Below are positions 1 to 8,084 of a stretch of 33,949 bases of DNA, piece by piece. How positions within the stretch are numbered: the first letter of the stretch is position 1; every line of letters starts with the position of its first letter. Made by a program: the position numbers and the translations under genes. Where the stretch lies: NCBI GenBank assembly GCA_046728975.1, contig JBKPFU010000177.1, positions 1-33,949 on the forward strand. The letters run 5' to 3'. Under the pieces are notes generated by a model that was not told the DNA's origin, ran no database searches, and saw only the letters and a program-made list of their open reading frames with translations. The DNA comes from JBKPFU01 sp046728975. GTDB taxonomy: Bacteria; Actinomycetota; Thermoleophilia; Gaiellales; Gaiellaceae.

Positions 1-897
1 TACGTCAACATCCGAGGGATCGTCCCGCTCGTCAAGGGGTACCTCCGCACCGAAGGCGGCGGCGGTGACGTCCCCGAGAACCTCTACGGCCTCGACCAGG
101 TCGACTGGTTCTCCGCCGCCGTCCGCGCGGAGGACGAAGGCGTCGGTCTCGAGGGCGCGACCAAGGGAGCCGGCGTCAGGCGCCTCACCGGCGGCGGCAA
201 TTTCGCGTCGGTGCTCCTCCCGAGCATTCCTTCGGGCGCTCTCGGCTTCCTCGACTTCCAGGGCGGGGCCACCTTCGACAACCTGAAGGCGATCGAAGCC
301 GAGGCCGGCGTCGAGCTGCAACGCGCCCTCGGCGTCACCTTCGCCGACCTGGCCCCGCTCTTCCGGAACGAGATCGCCTTCTACGTGCGCTCCGACGCGC
401 CGCTGCCCGAGTTCAGCCTCGCGCTGGAGACGCCCGACGAGCAAGCAGCGCAGGCGGCGGCCGACAAGCTGATGAACGCGCTCGCCCGGAAGGTCGGCGC
501 TCAGATCCAGACGGCGGAGGAGGACGGCGTCACGGTGAAGACGCTGCGGATCCCGGACGCCCCGCTCCTCGTCCACTGGGCGGTCTTCGACGGCAGGCTC
601 CTCGCGACGACGAGCGAGAGCGGTATCCGCGACTTCCGGTCGAGCGGCGGCAAGTTGCCGTCCGATGACGACTACGACGCCGCCCGCAAAGGCGCCGACG
701 TGCCTGCCGACAACGCCGGCGTCATCTACGTCGACCTGCAGCGGACGATCGCGGAGATCGAGCGCTACGCCACGGCGTCGGGTGAGAAGATCCCGCCAGA
801 CGTGGAGGCGAACCTGAAGCCGCTGCACTCGCTGATCGGCTACGCCACGCTCGAGGGCGACGTCAGCCGCTTCGTCGCGCGCCTGGAGATCAAGTAG
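1..897 (+). CDS. DUF3352 domain protein (5' truncated by window edge)
   Basis: The reading frame is open from base 1 to TAG at 895-897, so the gene begins before the window; about 298 residues are visible. The N-terminal visible part has the segment YGLDQVDWFSAAVRAEDEGV followed by a small Gly-rich stretch, then alternating helices and strands. It resembles the next gene over its length (a helix, then 'LFRNEIAFYV' matching 'LLTNEAAFAIY', then a strand-rich C-terminus), so the two are tandem paralogues. The DUF3352 family is exported and of unknown function in actinobacteria; the signal peptide should lie upstream of the window. The stop overlaps the GTG of the following gene by one base, so the pair is probably co-translated. 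Family assignment is by recognition of the pattern; no catalytic motif is visible. Confidence 0.75.
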   Translation, partial: YVNIRGIVPLVKGYLRTEGGGGDVPENLYGLDQVDWFSAAVRAEDEGVGLEGATKGAGVRRLTGGGNFASVLLPSIPSGALGFLDFQGGATFDNLKAIEAEAGVELQRALGVTFADLAPLFRNEIAFYVRSDAPLPEFSLALETPDEQAAQAAADKLMNALARKVGAQIQTAEEDGVTVKTLRIPDAPLLVHWAVFDGRLLATTSESGIRDFRSSGGKLPSDDDYDAARKGADVPADNAGVIYVDLQRTIAEIERYATASGEKIPPDVEANLKPLHSLIGYATLEGDVSRFVARLEIK

Positions 898-2360
898 TGC
901 GGCGTCTCCTCGTTGTGCTCGTCGGCCTCGCGCTGCTCGCGGCCGGCTGCGGCGGCGGGGGAGGAGGCGGCGGCAACGCGCTGCCGGAGGGCGCCGAGGC
1001 GACCCCGGAGGACATCCCGGGCTTCGTCTCCTTCAACACCGACTTCGACTCGGAGCAATGGAAGACCGGAAAGACGTTGCTCCAGCGCTTTCCGGACGCG
1101 CCGCGGCTCCTCGCCCGGATCCAGAAGGCCTTCGCGCAGGAGGGCGTCGACTTCGAGCGCGACATCCGGCCGGCGCTGGGGCCCGAGTTCGACATCGCCT
1201 GGCTCGACTTCCAGAACGACGGCGACAACCTGGTCGGGCTGACGCAGCCGGACGACGATGCGAAGCTGAAGGCGCTGCTCGCCAAGGGGGACGAGAAGAC
1301 GTTCAGCCGCAAGATCGACGGGTGGACGGTGATCGCGGACTCGCAGGAGCTGCTGTCCCGGTTCGAGCAGGGCGCCGGCTCGCTCGCCGACGTCGATGCC
1401 TTCAAGGACCAGATGGAGAAGATCGACGATGCCTCGGCCGCGCGCGCCTACGTACGCGGGCGCGAGGCCCAGCAGGCGCTCGACGCTGCGCTGGCGGGCG
1501 AGGGCGCGCCGCCGAGCGTGACGGTGAACGTCGGCCGCCTGGAGTCGCTCGCGCTGGGGGCGAAGGCCGAAGAGAAGGGCGTCAGCTTCGACGGCGGGAT
1601 CCGCATCGACCCGGCACTCGATCCGCAACCGTTCAAGGCGACGCTGCCCGCCGACCTGCCGACTGGGGCACTGCTCTACGTGTCGGCAAACAGCCTCGAC
1701 GACATGCTCCGCACGGTTATCGAGCTCGTCGGCAAGGCGAATCCCAACTTTCCCGAGCAGCTCTCGCAGGTCGAGGCTGCCATGGGGATCACGCTCGAGG
1801 ACGACATCTACCCCCTGCTGACGAACGAAGCTGCGTTCGCGATCTACCCGAAGCGGCCGGTGCCGACGTTCTTATTCGTTCTGAAGACGGCGGGCGACGA
1901 TGAGGACAACGCGAGCCGACTCGTCGACCGGATCGCGCAGCTCCTCAAGCTGAGCGGTCAGGCCGGCACATCGGAGCTGGACATCGAAGGCGCCAAGGTC
2001 CACCGTTTCGACTTCGCGGACGCCGGCTTCTCGCTCTTCATCACCACCCATGCGGGGAAGACGGTCATCACGAACGGCCGAGAGGGAGTTGCGGGCGTTC
2101 TCGGCAGCGGCGACAAGCTCGAGGACGACTCGGTCTTCAAGCAGGCGAAGGACAACGCCGCAATGCCTGACGAGACGACCGGCTTCGTCTACGGCAACCT
2201 CGAGCAGGGCCTCCCGTTCGTCTATGCGTTCGCCCGCTCGCAGGGCGGGGTGGTCCCGCCGATCGTCCCCCGCAACACGGAGCCGCTCGAGGACACGCTC
2301 CTCTACACGGAGAAGGACGGGAAGCTGCTGCGTGTCGCCGGGTTCCTGACGATTCAGTAG
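897..2360 (+). CDS. DUF3352 domain lipoprotein
   Basis: 487-residue protein starting at GTG 897 in a TAGTG overlap with the preceding paralogue. Residues 1-17 form a lipoprotein signal (two Arg, a hydrophobic run LLVVLVGLALL, lipobox LAAGC with Cys18), followed by a poly-Gly linker of eight residues, so the mature protein should be anchored to the outer face of the membrane. The rest is a soluble extracellular domain rich in acidic residues with two similar halves typical of DUF3352. No enzymatic motif is visible and no function is known for the family. It sits directly upstream of metK (14 bases to the ATG), but a functional link is not implied by sequence. Confidence 0.8.
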   Translation: MRRLLVVLVGLALLAAGCGGGGGGGGNALPEGAEATPEDIPGFVSFNTDFDSEQWKTGKTLLQRFPDAPRLLARIQKAFAQEGVDFERDIRPALGPEFDIAWLDFQNDGDNLVGLTQPDDDAKLKALLAKGDEKTFSRKIDGWTVIADSQELLSRFEQGAGSLADVDAFKDQMEKIDDASAARAYVRGREAQQALDAALAGEGAPPSVTVNVGRLESLALGAKAEEKGVSFDGGIRIDPALDPQPFKATLPADLPTGALLYVSANSLDDMLRTVIELVGKANPNFPEQLSQVEAAMGITLEDDIYPLLTNEAAFAIYPKRPVPTFLFVLKTAGDDEDNASRLVDRIAQLLKLSGQAGTSELDIEGAKVHRFDFADAGFSLFITTHAGKTVITNGREGVAGVLGSGDKLEDDSVFKQAKDNAAMPDETTGFVYGNLEQGLPFVYAFARSQGGVVPPIVPRNTEPLEDTLLYTEKDGKLLRVAGFLTIQ

Positions 2361-2374
2361 CCTTGCCCGCCGAC

Positions 2375-3622
2375 ATGGCCGTTCGCGATTTCCTCTTCAC
2401 CTCGGAGTCGGTGACCGAAGGTCACCCCGACAAGGTCGCCGACCAGATCTCGGACACGATCCTCGACGCAGTGCTCGCGGACGACTCGAACGGCCGGGTC
2501 GCCTGCGAGACGCTGATCACGACGGGGCTCGTCGTCGTCGCGGGCGAGATCACGACCGAGACGTACGTCGACGTCGCGCGCAGGGTGCGCGAGAAGATCG
2601 CCGAGATCGGCTACACCCACTCGGAGTGGGGATTCGACGCCGAGACGTGCGGCGTCGTGGTCGCGATCGACGAGCAGTCCGCCGACATCGCGCTCGGCGT
2701 GGATGCGTCGTATGAGATTCAGCACGACCCGGGGGACGACGACCCGCTCGACAAGCTCGGCGCCGGCGACCAGGGGATGATGTTCGGGTACGCGACGCGC
2801 GAGACGGCGGAGCTGATGCCGCTGCCGATCATGCTCGCGCACAAGATCTGCAAGCGCCTGGCCGAGGTGCGCAAGGTGGGCGACCTTCCCTACCTGCGGC
2901 CGGACGGCAAGGCACAGGTGACGGTTCGGTACGAGGTCGACGAAGACGGGCGCCAGACGCCGGTCGAGATCGACCGCATCCTGATCTCGACGCAGCACGC
3001 GGAAGGCTGCGACGCCGAGACGCTGATCAAGCCCGACCTGATCGAGCGCGTGCTGCATCCGATTCTGCCGCGCGACCTCTACGACGAGAAGCGCTTCGAG
3101 GAGCGCGACTTCGTCTACGTCAATCCCACGGGCAAGTTCGTCATCGGCGGCCCGATGGGCGACACGGGGCTCACCGGCCGCAAGATCATCATCGACACCT
3201 ACGGCGGCGCGGCGCGGCACGGGGGCGGTGCCTTCTCGGGCAAGGATCCGACCAAGGTCGACCGCTCGGCCGCCTACGCGGCGCGGTACGTGGCGAAGAA
3301 CCTTGTCGCGGCGGAGCTGGCCGACCGTTGCGAGGTGAACGTCGCGTATGCGATCGGCGTCGCGCACCCGGTTTCGATCGCGGTGCGGACGTTCGGCACG
3401 GAGCGGATTCCGGTACCGCGGATCGAGGAGCTGGTGAACGAGCACTTCGACCTTCGCCCCGCGGCGATCCTGCGCGATCTCGATCTCCAGCGGCCGATCT
3501 TCGCGAAGACCGCCGCCTACGGGCACTTCGGCCGCGACGACCACGACTTCACGTGGGAGCGGACGGACAAGGCGGAGGCGCTGCGCGCGGCCGCCGGTAT
3601 CGCTGAGCAGGCCCCGGCCTAG
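2375..3622 (+). CDS. metK: S-adenosylmethionine synthetase
   Basis: Makes S-adenosylmethionine from methionine and ATP in the cytoplasm, releasing phosphate and pyrophosphate. The 415-residue product has the family landmarks in order: SESVTEGHPDKVADQISD near residue 10 (ATP and methionine binding), GAGDQGMMFGYA near 130 (the signature hexapeptide region), and a Gly-rich loop GGAARHGGGAFSGKDPTKVD near 285 (phosphate binding). Length is normal for MetK. I chose ATG 2375 because it gives the canonical N-terminus MAVRDFLFTSESVTEGHP; a TTG four codons upstream at 2363 is possible. Neither has a clear Shine-Dalgarno site. The gene ends inside one arm of a long inverted repeat that separates it from the convergent dtxR-family gene. 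Several SAM-dependent methyltransferases lie downstream in the window (rsmB, rsmD, one unassigned). Confidence 0.97.
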   Translation: MAVRDFLFTSESVTEGHPDKVADQISDTILDAVLADDSNGRVACETLITTGLVVVAGEITTETYVDVARRVREKIAEIGYTHSEWGFDAETCGVVVAIDEQSADIALGVDASYEIQHDPGDDDPLDKLGAGDQGMMFGYATRETAELMPLPIMLAHKICKRLAEVRKVGDLPYLRPDGKAQVTVRYEVDEDGRQTPVEIDRILISTQHAEGCDAETLIKPDLIERVLHPILPRDLYDEKRFEERDFVYVNPTGKFVIGGPMGDTGLTGRKIIIDTYGGAARHGGGAFSGKDPTKVDRSAAYAARYVAKNLVAAELADRCEVNVAYAIGVAHPVSIAVRTFGTERIPVPRIEELVNEHFDLRPAAILRDLDLQRPIFAKTAAYGHFGRDDHDFTWERTDKAEALRAAAGIAEQAPA

Positions 3623-3788
3623 GAGGGTTCGGCGGAATTCCGCTCGTCGCCGGGGCGCGATGGGCGGCGCGAGGCAAGGACGCAGGGAGCGTTCGTATTG
3701 GCGAAATACGGGCGCGACCGAGGACGCCGCCTCGCGCCGTTCCAGCGCGTTCAGGCGGTTCAGCGCTGTATTTCGCCGAGCCCTCCTT
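3621..3788. repeat. Long nested inverted repeat between convergent genes
   Basis: Outer arms 3621-3637 (aggagggttcggcggaa) and 3772-3788 are nearly complementary and overlap the stop codons of both flanking genes. Inside are a 10-bp perfect pair 3666-3675 / 3729-3738 (ggcgcgaggc with gcctcgcgcc) and a 10-bp perfect pair 3700-3709 / 3768-3777 (ggcgaaatac with gtatttcgcc). The last two pairs cannot all form together with the outer arms as one simple stem, so alternative folds are possible. No T-run follows either arm. A bidirectional terminator is the simplest reading because the element sits between metK and a leftward gene; a dispersed structured repeat or non-coding RNA is also possible. Confidence 0.6.
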
Positions 3789-4473
3789 AAGCTGCGGGCC
3801 TGACGAAGAGGCCTTCGGCCGCCTTGTCGGCGATCGGCTTCTTGGCGCCGTCGATCCGCACCGTCAGCTGGCCGGCCGCCGGCTGAGCATCCTCCAGCTG
3901 CAGCTCCGTGCCGGGCACGAACCCCTGGTCGTAGAACCAGTGCAGGAGGTCGCCGTCATGCTCGGCGAGCCGGACGATCGTGGCGCGCTGGCCCGGCTCG
4001 AGCTCGGCGAGCGGCGCCAGCTCGTGGTTCTCGGCCTGCTCGGCGTCGGTGTCGACCGGCCAGCCGTGAGGGCAGCGGTCGGGGTGGCCGAGACGCTCGT
4101 CGATCCGCTCGATCATCTCGTCGGTGAAGGTGTCGCCGAGCTGATCGGCGTACACGTGTGCCTCTGCGGCCGTGTAGCCCATGAAGTCCGTGAGCAGTCG
4201 CTCGATGATTCGGTGCTTGCGGACGACCTGCTCGGCGCGCTTTCGGCCTGCCGCCGTGAGGATCGCCTCCTTGTGCTCGCCGCGCTCGACGAGGCCGTCC
4301 GCCTCGAGCCGCTTCAGCATCTCTCCGGCCGAGGCCCGTGACACGCCCAGCATCTCCGCGACGCGGGATGCGAGCGTGGGTGAACCGCTCGACTGAGGCC
4401 GGTATTCCCCGATCGGGAACGCGAGGAAGTAGATCGTCTCGAGGTATTCGTCGACCGAGTGTCCCTGGGCCAT
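3787..4473 (-). CDS. DtxR/MntR-family metal-dependent transcriptional repressor
   Basis: 228-residue regulator with the three-part layout of DtxR/IdeR: an N-terminal winged helix (residues about 6-70), a metal-binding dimerisation domain (about 75-145, ending with the family pattern LGHPDRCPHG), and a C-terminal FeoA/SH3-like domain (about 155-228). Start is ATG 4473, giving MAQGHSVDEYLETIY, the usual family beginning; AAGGA lies two bases upstream. By alignment from memory with C. diphtheriae DtxR, the ancillary ligands are kept (His87, Glu91, His106), while primary-site Met10, Cys102, Glu105 and His106 are replaced by Glu9, Asp110, Gly113 and Asp114. Which metal it senses is therefore uncertain. 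It is transcribed away from a ZIP transporter and a perfect palindrome in the gap is the likely operator, so it probably represses itself and the transporter. Confidence 0.9.
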   Translation of the reverse strand: MAQGHSVDEYLETIYFLAFPIGEYRPQSSGSPTLASRVAEMLGVSRASAGEMLKRLEADGLVERGEHKEAILTAAGRKRAEQVVRKHRIIERLLTDFMGYTAAEAHVYADQLGDTFTDEMIERIDERLGHPDRCPHGWPVDTDAEQAENHELAPLAELEPGQRATIVRLAEHDGDLLHWFYDQGFVPGTELQLEDAQPAAGQLTVRIDGAKKPIADKAAEGLFVRPAA

Positions 4474-4501
4474 GGTCCTTGCGGCAACTCTAGCTCTGCG
4501 T

Positions 4502-4523
4502 CTTGTAAGGTGACCCTTACAAG
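4502..4523. promoter_or_regulatory. Palindromic operator for the DtxR-family repressor
   Basis: Perfect 9-bp inverted repeat: cttgtaagg at 4502-4510 and ccttacaag at 4515-4523, separated by tgac. It lies in the divergent gap between the dtxR-family gene (start 4473) and the ZIP gene. Its last base is the G of the ZIP GTG start, and it contains TAAGGT (4506-4511), a candidate -10 for that gene. A TAGAGT hexamer on the minus strand (4492-4487) could be the -10 for the repressor, which would put the palindrome over its -35 region. The form GTAAGGT..CCTTAC resembles DtxR/MntR-class sites. Binding is inferred from position and symmetry. Confidence 0.8.
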
Positions 4524-5362
4524 TGTCCCCGGGTGAGATTCTTCTGCTGGGCGCGATCGCCGGCGCGACGATCTTCGTCGGGCTGCCGATCGGCCGCCTG
4601 CGCAACGTACCGGTCGGGCTGAAGTCCTTCTTCAGCGCGACGGCGACCGGAATCCTGCTGTTCCTGCTGTGGGACGTTCTCTCCGAGGTCGTCCACCCGA
4701 TTGAGGAGGCGCTCGACGAGAAGGAGTGGGGGACGTTCGCGGGCTACTCGGCCATCGGCGCGATCGGGCTGACGGTCGGGCTGATGAGCCTCGTCGCCTA
4801 CGACGCCTGGATGAAGTCGAGGCGGCGGCGGTCGATGTTGGGGCCGGGCGCGGCGTCGGCGGCGGAGTTCGAGCCGGCGCACGTCGGCGTCGGCGGCGGG
4901 TTCTCGCCGGCGCAGTGGCTGTCGATCTTCATCGCGACCGGCATCGGGCTGCACAACTTCTCGGAGGGTCTCGCGATTGGCCAGGCCGCGGCCGCAGACG
5001 AGCTCTCGTTGGCCGTCGTGCTCGTGATCGGCTTCGGCCTGCACAACGCGACCGAGGGCTTCGGCATCGTCGGCCCCCTCGCCGGCGAGGCAGAGCTGCC
5101 GAGCTGGCGCTTCCTGGCTGCGATGGGGCTGATCGGCGGCGGGCCGACCTTCCTCGGAACGGTCGTCGGCCAGGCTTGGGTCAGCGAGGCCGTTTCGATC
5201 GCTTTCCTGGCGCTGGCTGCTGGCTCGATCCTGTACGTGGTGATGGAGCTCTTGAACGTCTGCCGTCGCTTCTCGAGCGCGACACTGATCAGCGCCGGCG
5301 TCCTGCTCGGCCTGATGGCGGGCTTCGCGACCGACTTCATCCTCGAAGCCGCAGGCGTCTAG
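4523..5362 (+). CDS. ZIP-family divalent metal transporter
   Basis: 279-residue membrane protein with about eight hydrophobic segments. Two metal-binding helix motifs of the ZIP family are present: HNFSEG at residues 144-149 (TM4) and HNATEG at 174-179 (TM5). A charged cytoplasmic loop with a run of Arg (residues about 100-104) separates the third and fourth helices; it is not His-rich as in many ZIPs. ZIP proteins bring Zn, Fe or Mn into the cytoplasm. The GTG start at 4523 is the end of the palindromic operator, so the mRNA is probably leaderless and repression by the adjacent DtxR-family protein would be direct. Substrate cannot be read from sequence; the regulator family suggests Mn or Fe. 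Confidence 0.9.
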   Translation: MSPGEILLLGAIAGATIFVGLPIGRLRNVPVGLKSFFSATATGILLFLLWDVLSEVVHPIEEALDEKEWGTFAGYSAIGAIGLTVGLMSLVAYDAWMKSRRRRSMLGPGAASAAEFEPAHVGVGGGFSPAQWLSIFIATGIGLHNFSEGLAIGQAAAADELSLAVVLVIGFGLHNATEGFGIVGPLAGEAELPSWRFLAAMGLIGGGPTFLGTVVGQAWVSEAVSIAFLALAAGSILYVVMELLNVCRRFSSATLISAGVLLGLMAGFATDFILEAAGV

Positions 5363-5385
5363 AACAGACGTGTCAGGGGTCGTCC

Positions 5386-5398
5386 GGGGTCAGACCCC
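5386..5398. repeat. Palindrome ggggtcagacccc, copy 1
   Basis: Perfect 6+1+6 palindrome in the 198-bp gap between the ZIP gene and priA. The same core recurs at 5490-5502 inside a longer hairpin, and a shorter version (agggtcagaccct) is at 24778-24790. A repeated short palindrome in intergenic DNA suggests a REP-like family. Confidence 0.6.
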
Positions 5399-5481
5399 TT
5401 CGGCTTGCCCTGGCGTTCAAAACGGCGCGTGTGCAGGCCTTTCGCCCGCGGAAGAGCGTACGCCTGCTCGTCCGTTTGCGG

Positions 5482-5510
5482 CAGGTCCGGGGGTCAGACC
5501 CCAGGACCTG
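5482..5510. repeat. Long hairpin containing the ggggtcagacccc core, copy 2
   Basis: Arms 5482-5495 and 5497-5510 pair at 13 of 14 positions around a single central A. The outer part is caggtcc/ggacctg and the inner part is the ggggtc/gacccc palindrome. It lies 40-70 bases upstream of the priA start. The sequence between the two palindromes (5399-5481) shows no convincing gene on either strand. Confidence 0.6.
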
Positions 5511-5547
5511 GCCGTTCCGGCCACTCGTGGTCGTCGCGCGGCCGGGC

Positions 5548-5553
5548 TAGGGT
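5548..5553 (+). promoter_or_regulatory. Candidate -10 (TAGGGT) for leaderless priA mRNA
   Basis: TAGGGT ends seven bases before the GTG start of priA and no Shine-Dalgarno is seen. The spacing would place transcription initiation at or next to the start codon. One of a recurring set in this window. Confidence 0.4.
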
Positions 5554-5560
5554 CGGCTAG

Positions 5561-7489
5561 GTGAGCCGCTACGGAACGGTCTACCCCCTCGTGACGACGC
5601 GCGCGCTGGCGGCGCGCGAGTTCACGTACGAGTTGCCCGACGGCGTCGAGAAGGGAGCCGTCGTCGCGATGCCGCTCGGTCGCGCACGCGCACGCGGGGT
5701 TGTCGCCGAAGTCGGCGCTGCGCCGCCGGAGGGGATCGAGCCGGTTGCGGTCGAAGGTGTGGTGGACGAGGTGCCGGCGGCGCTCGTCGACCTCGCCCTC
5801 TGGCTCGCGGACTACTACGGATCGACTCCGGGGCGCGCGCTCGAGCTCGTTGCGCCGGTCAAGCGTGCGAAGCGGGGTGAGCGCGCCTCGCCGGTCACCC
5901 GGCAGAGCCTGGCGGAGGACGGGCAACGACCGAACCTCAGTGCGTCCCAGAAGGCGGCGCTAGCGCGGCTCGTCGACGCGCTCGACAACGGCGGCGGCCA
6001 TTTCCTCCTGTACGGCGCGACCGGCAGCGGGAAGACCGAGGTCTACCTGCGTGCCTGCGAGGCGGCGCTCGACCGCGGCCGCGGAGCGATCGTGCTCGTC
6101 CCCGAGATCGCCCTCACGCCGCAGACCCTTGGCCGCTTCGGCGCTCGCTTCGGCGACCGGGTCGCGGTGCTCCATTCCGGCCTGACCGAGGCCGAGCGCC
6201 GCGACGAGCGTGTCCGGATCGCCGCCGGCGAGGCGTCTGTCGTGGTCGGCGCGCGTTCGGCCGTGTTCGCGCCGCTGCCGCAGCTCGGCGTCATCTGCAT
6301 CGACGAGGAGCACGACCCTTCGTACAAGCAGGAGTCCGAGCCCCGCTACGACGCACGCACAGTCGCGGCCAAGCGCGCGTCGCTCGAGGGTGCGGTCGCC
6401 GTCTACGGGAGCGCCACGCCCCGGCCCGAAAGCTGGGCGCGGCTGGAGCGGCTCGAGCTCGGTGGACGGATCGCGGGGGACCTGCCTCCAGTTCGAGTGG
6501 TCGATCTGCGGCGCGAAGCCGGGTACCCGCTGTCCGCGCCGTTGCTCGCCGAGCTCGGCGGCATCGCCGAGCGAGGCGGCAAGGCGATCCTGCTCCTCAA
6601 CCGCCGGGGTCTCGCACCGGCGCTTCATTGCCGTGCCTGCGGGCTCACGCCTCGCTGCCCGCTCTGCGACGTGGCGCTCGTTCTCCATGCGAGCGCGGAG
6701 CTCCGCTGCCATCACTGCGGCCATGCCGAGCCTGCGCCGGAGCTCTGTCCGGCCTGCCGATCGACCGAGCTCGCGCGGATCGGGGCGGGCACGCAGCGGC
6801 TCGAGCGTGAGCTCGAGAAGCGGGTCCCCGGGCTCGAGCTGATCCGCCTCGACGCCGACACAGCTGCGAAGCCGGAGCTCCTGGCCGAGGCGCTCCGCCG
6901 TTTCGCCGAGACCGATCGCGCGGTGCTGCTCGGGACGCAGATGGTCGCGAAGGGACATCACTTCGGCGGCGTCGCGCTCGCGGCGGTGATCGACGCCGAC
7001 ACGGGCCTCGGCCTACCGGACTTCCGCGCCGAGGAGCGCACGTTTCAGCTGCTGACCCAGCTCGCAGGGCGCAGCGGCCGTGACGCGCCGGGGCGCGTGC
7101 TCGTGCAGACGTTCCAGCCGGACGCCCGCCCGATCGAGCTCGCGGCCCGCCACGACGTCACGCGGTTCCTGACGGACGAGCTCGAGCGGCGGTCGGCGCT
7201 CCGCTATCCGCCGTACCGGCACCTGGTCAGGATCCTCGTGGCCGGCCCGGACGCCGCTCTGACGCTAAAGGCGCTGGAGGAGATCAAGGCCGGTCTCGAC
7301 GCTGCAGACGCGCTCGGCCCGGCGCCGCTCTTTCGGCTCCGCGGCCGGCACCGCGCCCAGCTGGTCGTGAAGACCGGCGAGCCTCGGCGCGTCGGCGCTC
7401 GCTCGGCTGCACTGCTCGCAGCGGCGGCCCCGGCGATGCGCCGAGCCGGCATGACAGCGGTCGTCGACGTCGATCCGCAGAGCCTCTAG
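5561..7489 (+). CDS. priA: Primosomal helicase PriA
   Basis: 642-residue superfamily 2 DNA helicase that restarts stalled replication forks. In order: an N-terminal DNA-binding domain with ALEL/APVKR near the linker (residues about 1-110), Walker A GATGSGKTEVY near 152, DEEH box near 247, GSATP near 275, eight zinc-ribbon cysteines between about 357 and 405 (CRACG, CPLC, CHHCG, CPAC), and the helicase motifs GTQMVAKGHHF and QLAGRSGRD. All nucleotide-binding motifs are intact, unlike PriA of many actinomycetes such as mycobacteria, where they are degenerate. Length is close to the usual range. Start GTG 5561 gives MSRYGTVYPLV. It heads a run of rightward housekeeping genes. Confidence 0.96.
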   Translation: MSRYGTVYPLVTTRALAAREFTYELPDGVEKGAVVAMPLGRARARGVVAEVGAAPPEGIEPVAVEGVVDEVPAALVDLALWLADYYGSTPGRALELVAPVKRAKRGERASPVTRQSLAEDGQRPNLSASQKAALARLVDALDNGGGHFLLYGATGSGKTEVYLRACEAALDRGRGAIVLVPEIALTPQTLGRFGARFGDRVAVLHSGLTEAERRDERVRIAAGEASVVVGARSAVFAPLPQLGVICIDEEHDPSYKQESEPRYDARTVAAKRASLEGAVAVYGSATPRPESWARLERLELGGRIAGDLPPVRVVDLRREAGYPLSAPLLAELGGIAERGGKAILLLNRRGLAPALHCRACGLTPRCPLCDVALVLHASAELRCHHCGHAEPAPELCPACRSTELARIGAGTQRLERELEKRVPGLELIRLDADTAAKPELLAEALRRFAETDRAVLLGTQMVAKGHHFGGVALAAVIDADTGLGLPDFRAEERTFQLLTQLAGRSGRDAPGRVLVQTFQPDARPIELAARHDVTRFLTDELERRSALRYPPYRHLVRILVAGPDAALTLKALEEIKAGLDAADALGPAPLFRLRGRHRAQLVVKTGEPRRVGARSAALLAAAAPAMRRAGMTAVVDVDPQSL

Positions 7490-7496
7490 CGGCGCT

Positions 7497-7502
7497 TACA
7501 CT
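7497..7502 (+). promoter_or_regulatory. Candidate -10 (TACACT) for def
   Basis: TACACT ends six bases before the GTG of def and there is no Shine-Dalgarno site. Compatible with a leaderless transcript starting at the GTG. Confidence 0.4.
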
Positions 7503-7508
7503 GCGGTC

Positions 7509-8081
7509 GTGGCCGAGGAAGCCGGTCAGGTCCGCAAAGAGAAGCTCGATCCCGAAGCGGAGGCGAGGCGCCGGCTCGCGCTCGCCCAGGTCCGCCAGTA
7601 CCCCGACCCGGTGCTGAAGATGGAAGCACGTGAAGTCGGCGAGTTCGACGACGATCTCGCGCGCCTCGGCGAGCGTCTGATCGCGCTGATGCAGGATGCG
7701 AACGGCCTCGGTCTGGCGGCGACGCAGATCGGCGTCCTGAGGCGCGCCTTCGCCTTCAAGCCGTCGGAGGAGGACGAGCCCCAGGTGCTCGTCAACCCCG
7801 AGATCGCCTCGAGGAGCGAGGAAACCGAAGTCGCAGACGAAGGCTGCCTGTCGATGCAGGGCGTGACCGTTCCCGTCGAACGGAGCGTCTCGGTGACGCT
7901 CGACGCGCGCACCGTCGACGGCGAGCCGACGCACCTCGAGCTCGACGGCCTCGTCGCTCGTGTCGTGCAACACGAGCTCGATCACCTCGACGGCGTGCTC
8001 ATCCTCGAGCGGACGACGCCGGAAAGCCGCCGCGAAGCGCTCGGAATCCTGCGGCCGCAGCCCGTCATCGCGCCCGCTTAA
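7509..8081 (+). CDS. def: Peptide deformylase
   Basis: Removes the formyl group from the N-terminal methionine of new proteins; a cytoplasmic metalloenzyme. The three active-site motifs are present in the 190-residue product: GLAATQIG near residue 68, EGCLS near 111 (metal-ligand Cys), and QHELDHLDG near 153 (two metal-ligand His and the catalytic Glu). It has a charged N-terminal extension of roughly 25 residues before the usual beginning (ALAQVRQYPDPVL). The GTG at 7509 is used because a TACACT hexamer sits six bases upstream, but a later start is possible. It is followed after three bases by fmt, the enzyme that adds the formyl group, the common def-fmt pairing. Confidence 0.95.
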   Translation: MAEEAGQVRKEKLDPEAEARRRLALAQVRQYPDPVLKMEAREVGEFDDDLARLGERLIALMQDANGLGLAATQIGVLRRAFAFKPSEEDEPQVLVNPEIASRSEETEVADEGCLSMQGVTVPVERSVSVTLDARTVDGEPTHLELDGLVARVVQHELDHLDGVLILERTTPESRREALGILRPQPVIAPA

Positions 8082-8084
8082 GCG

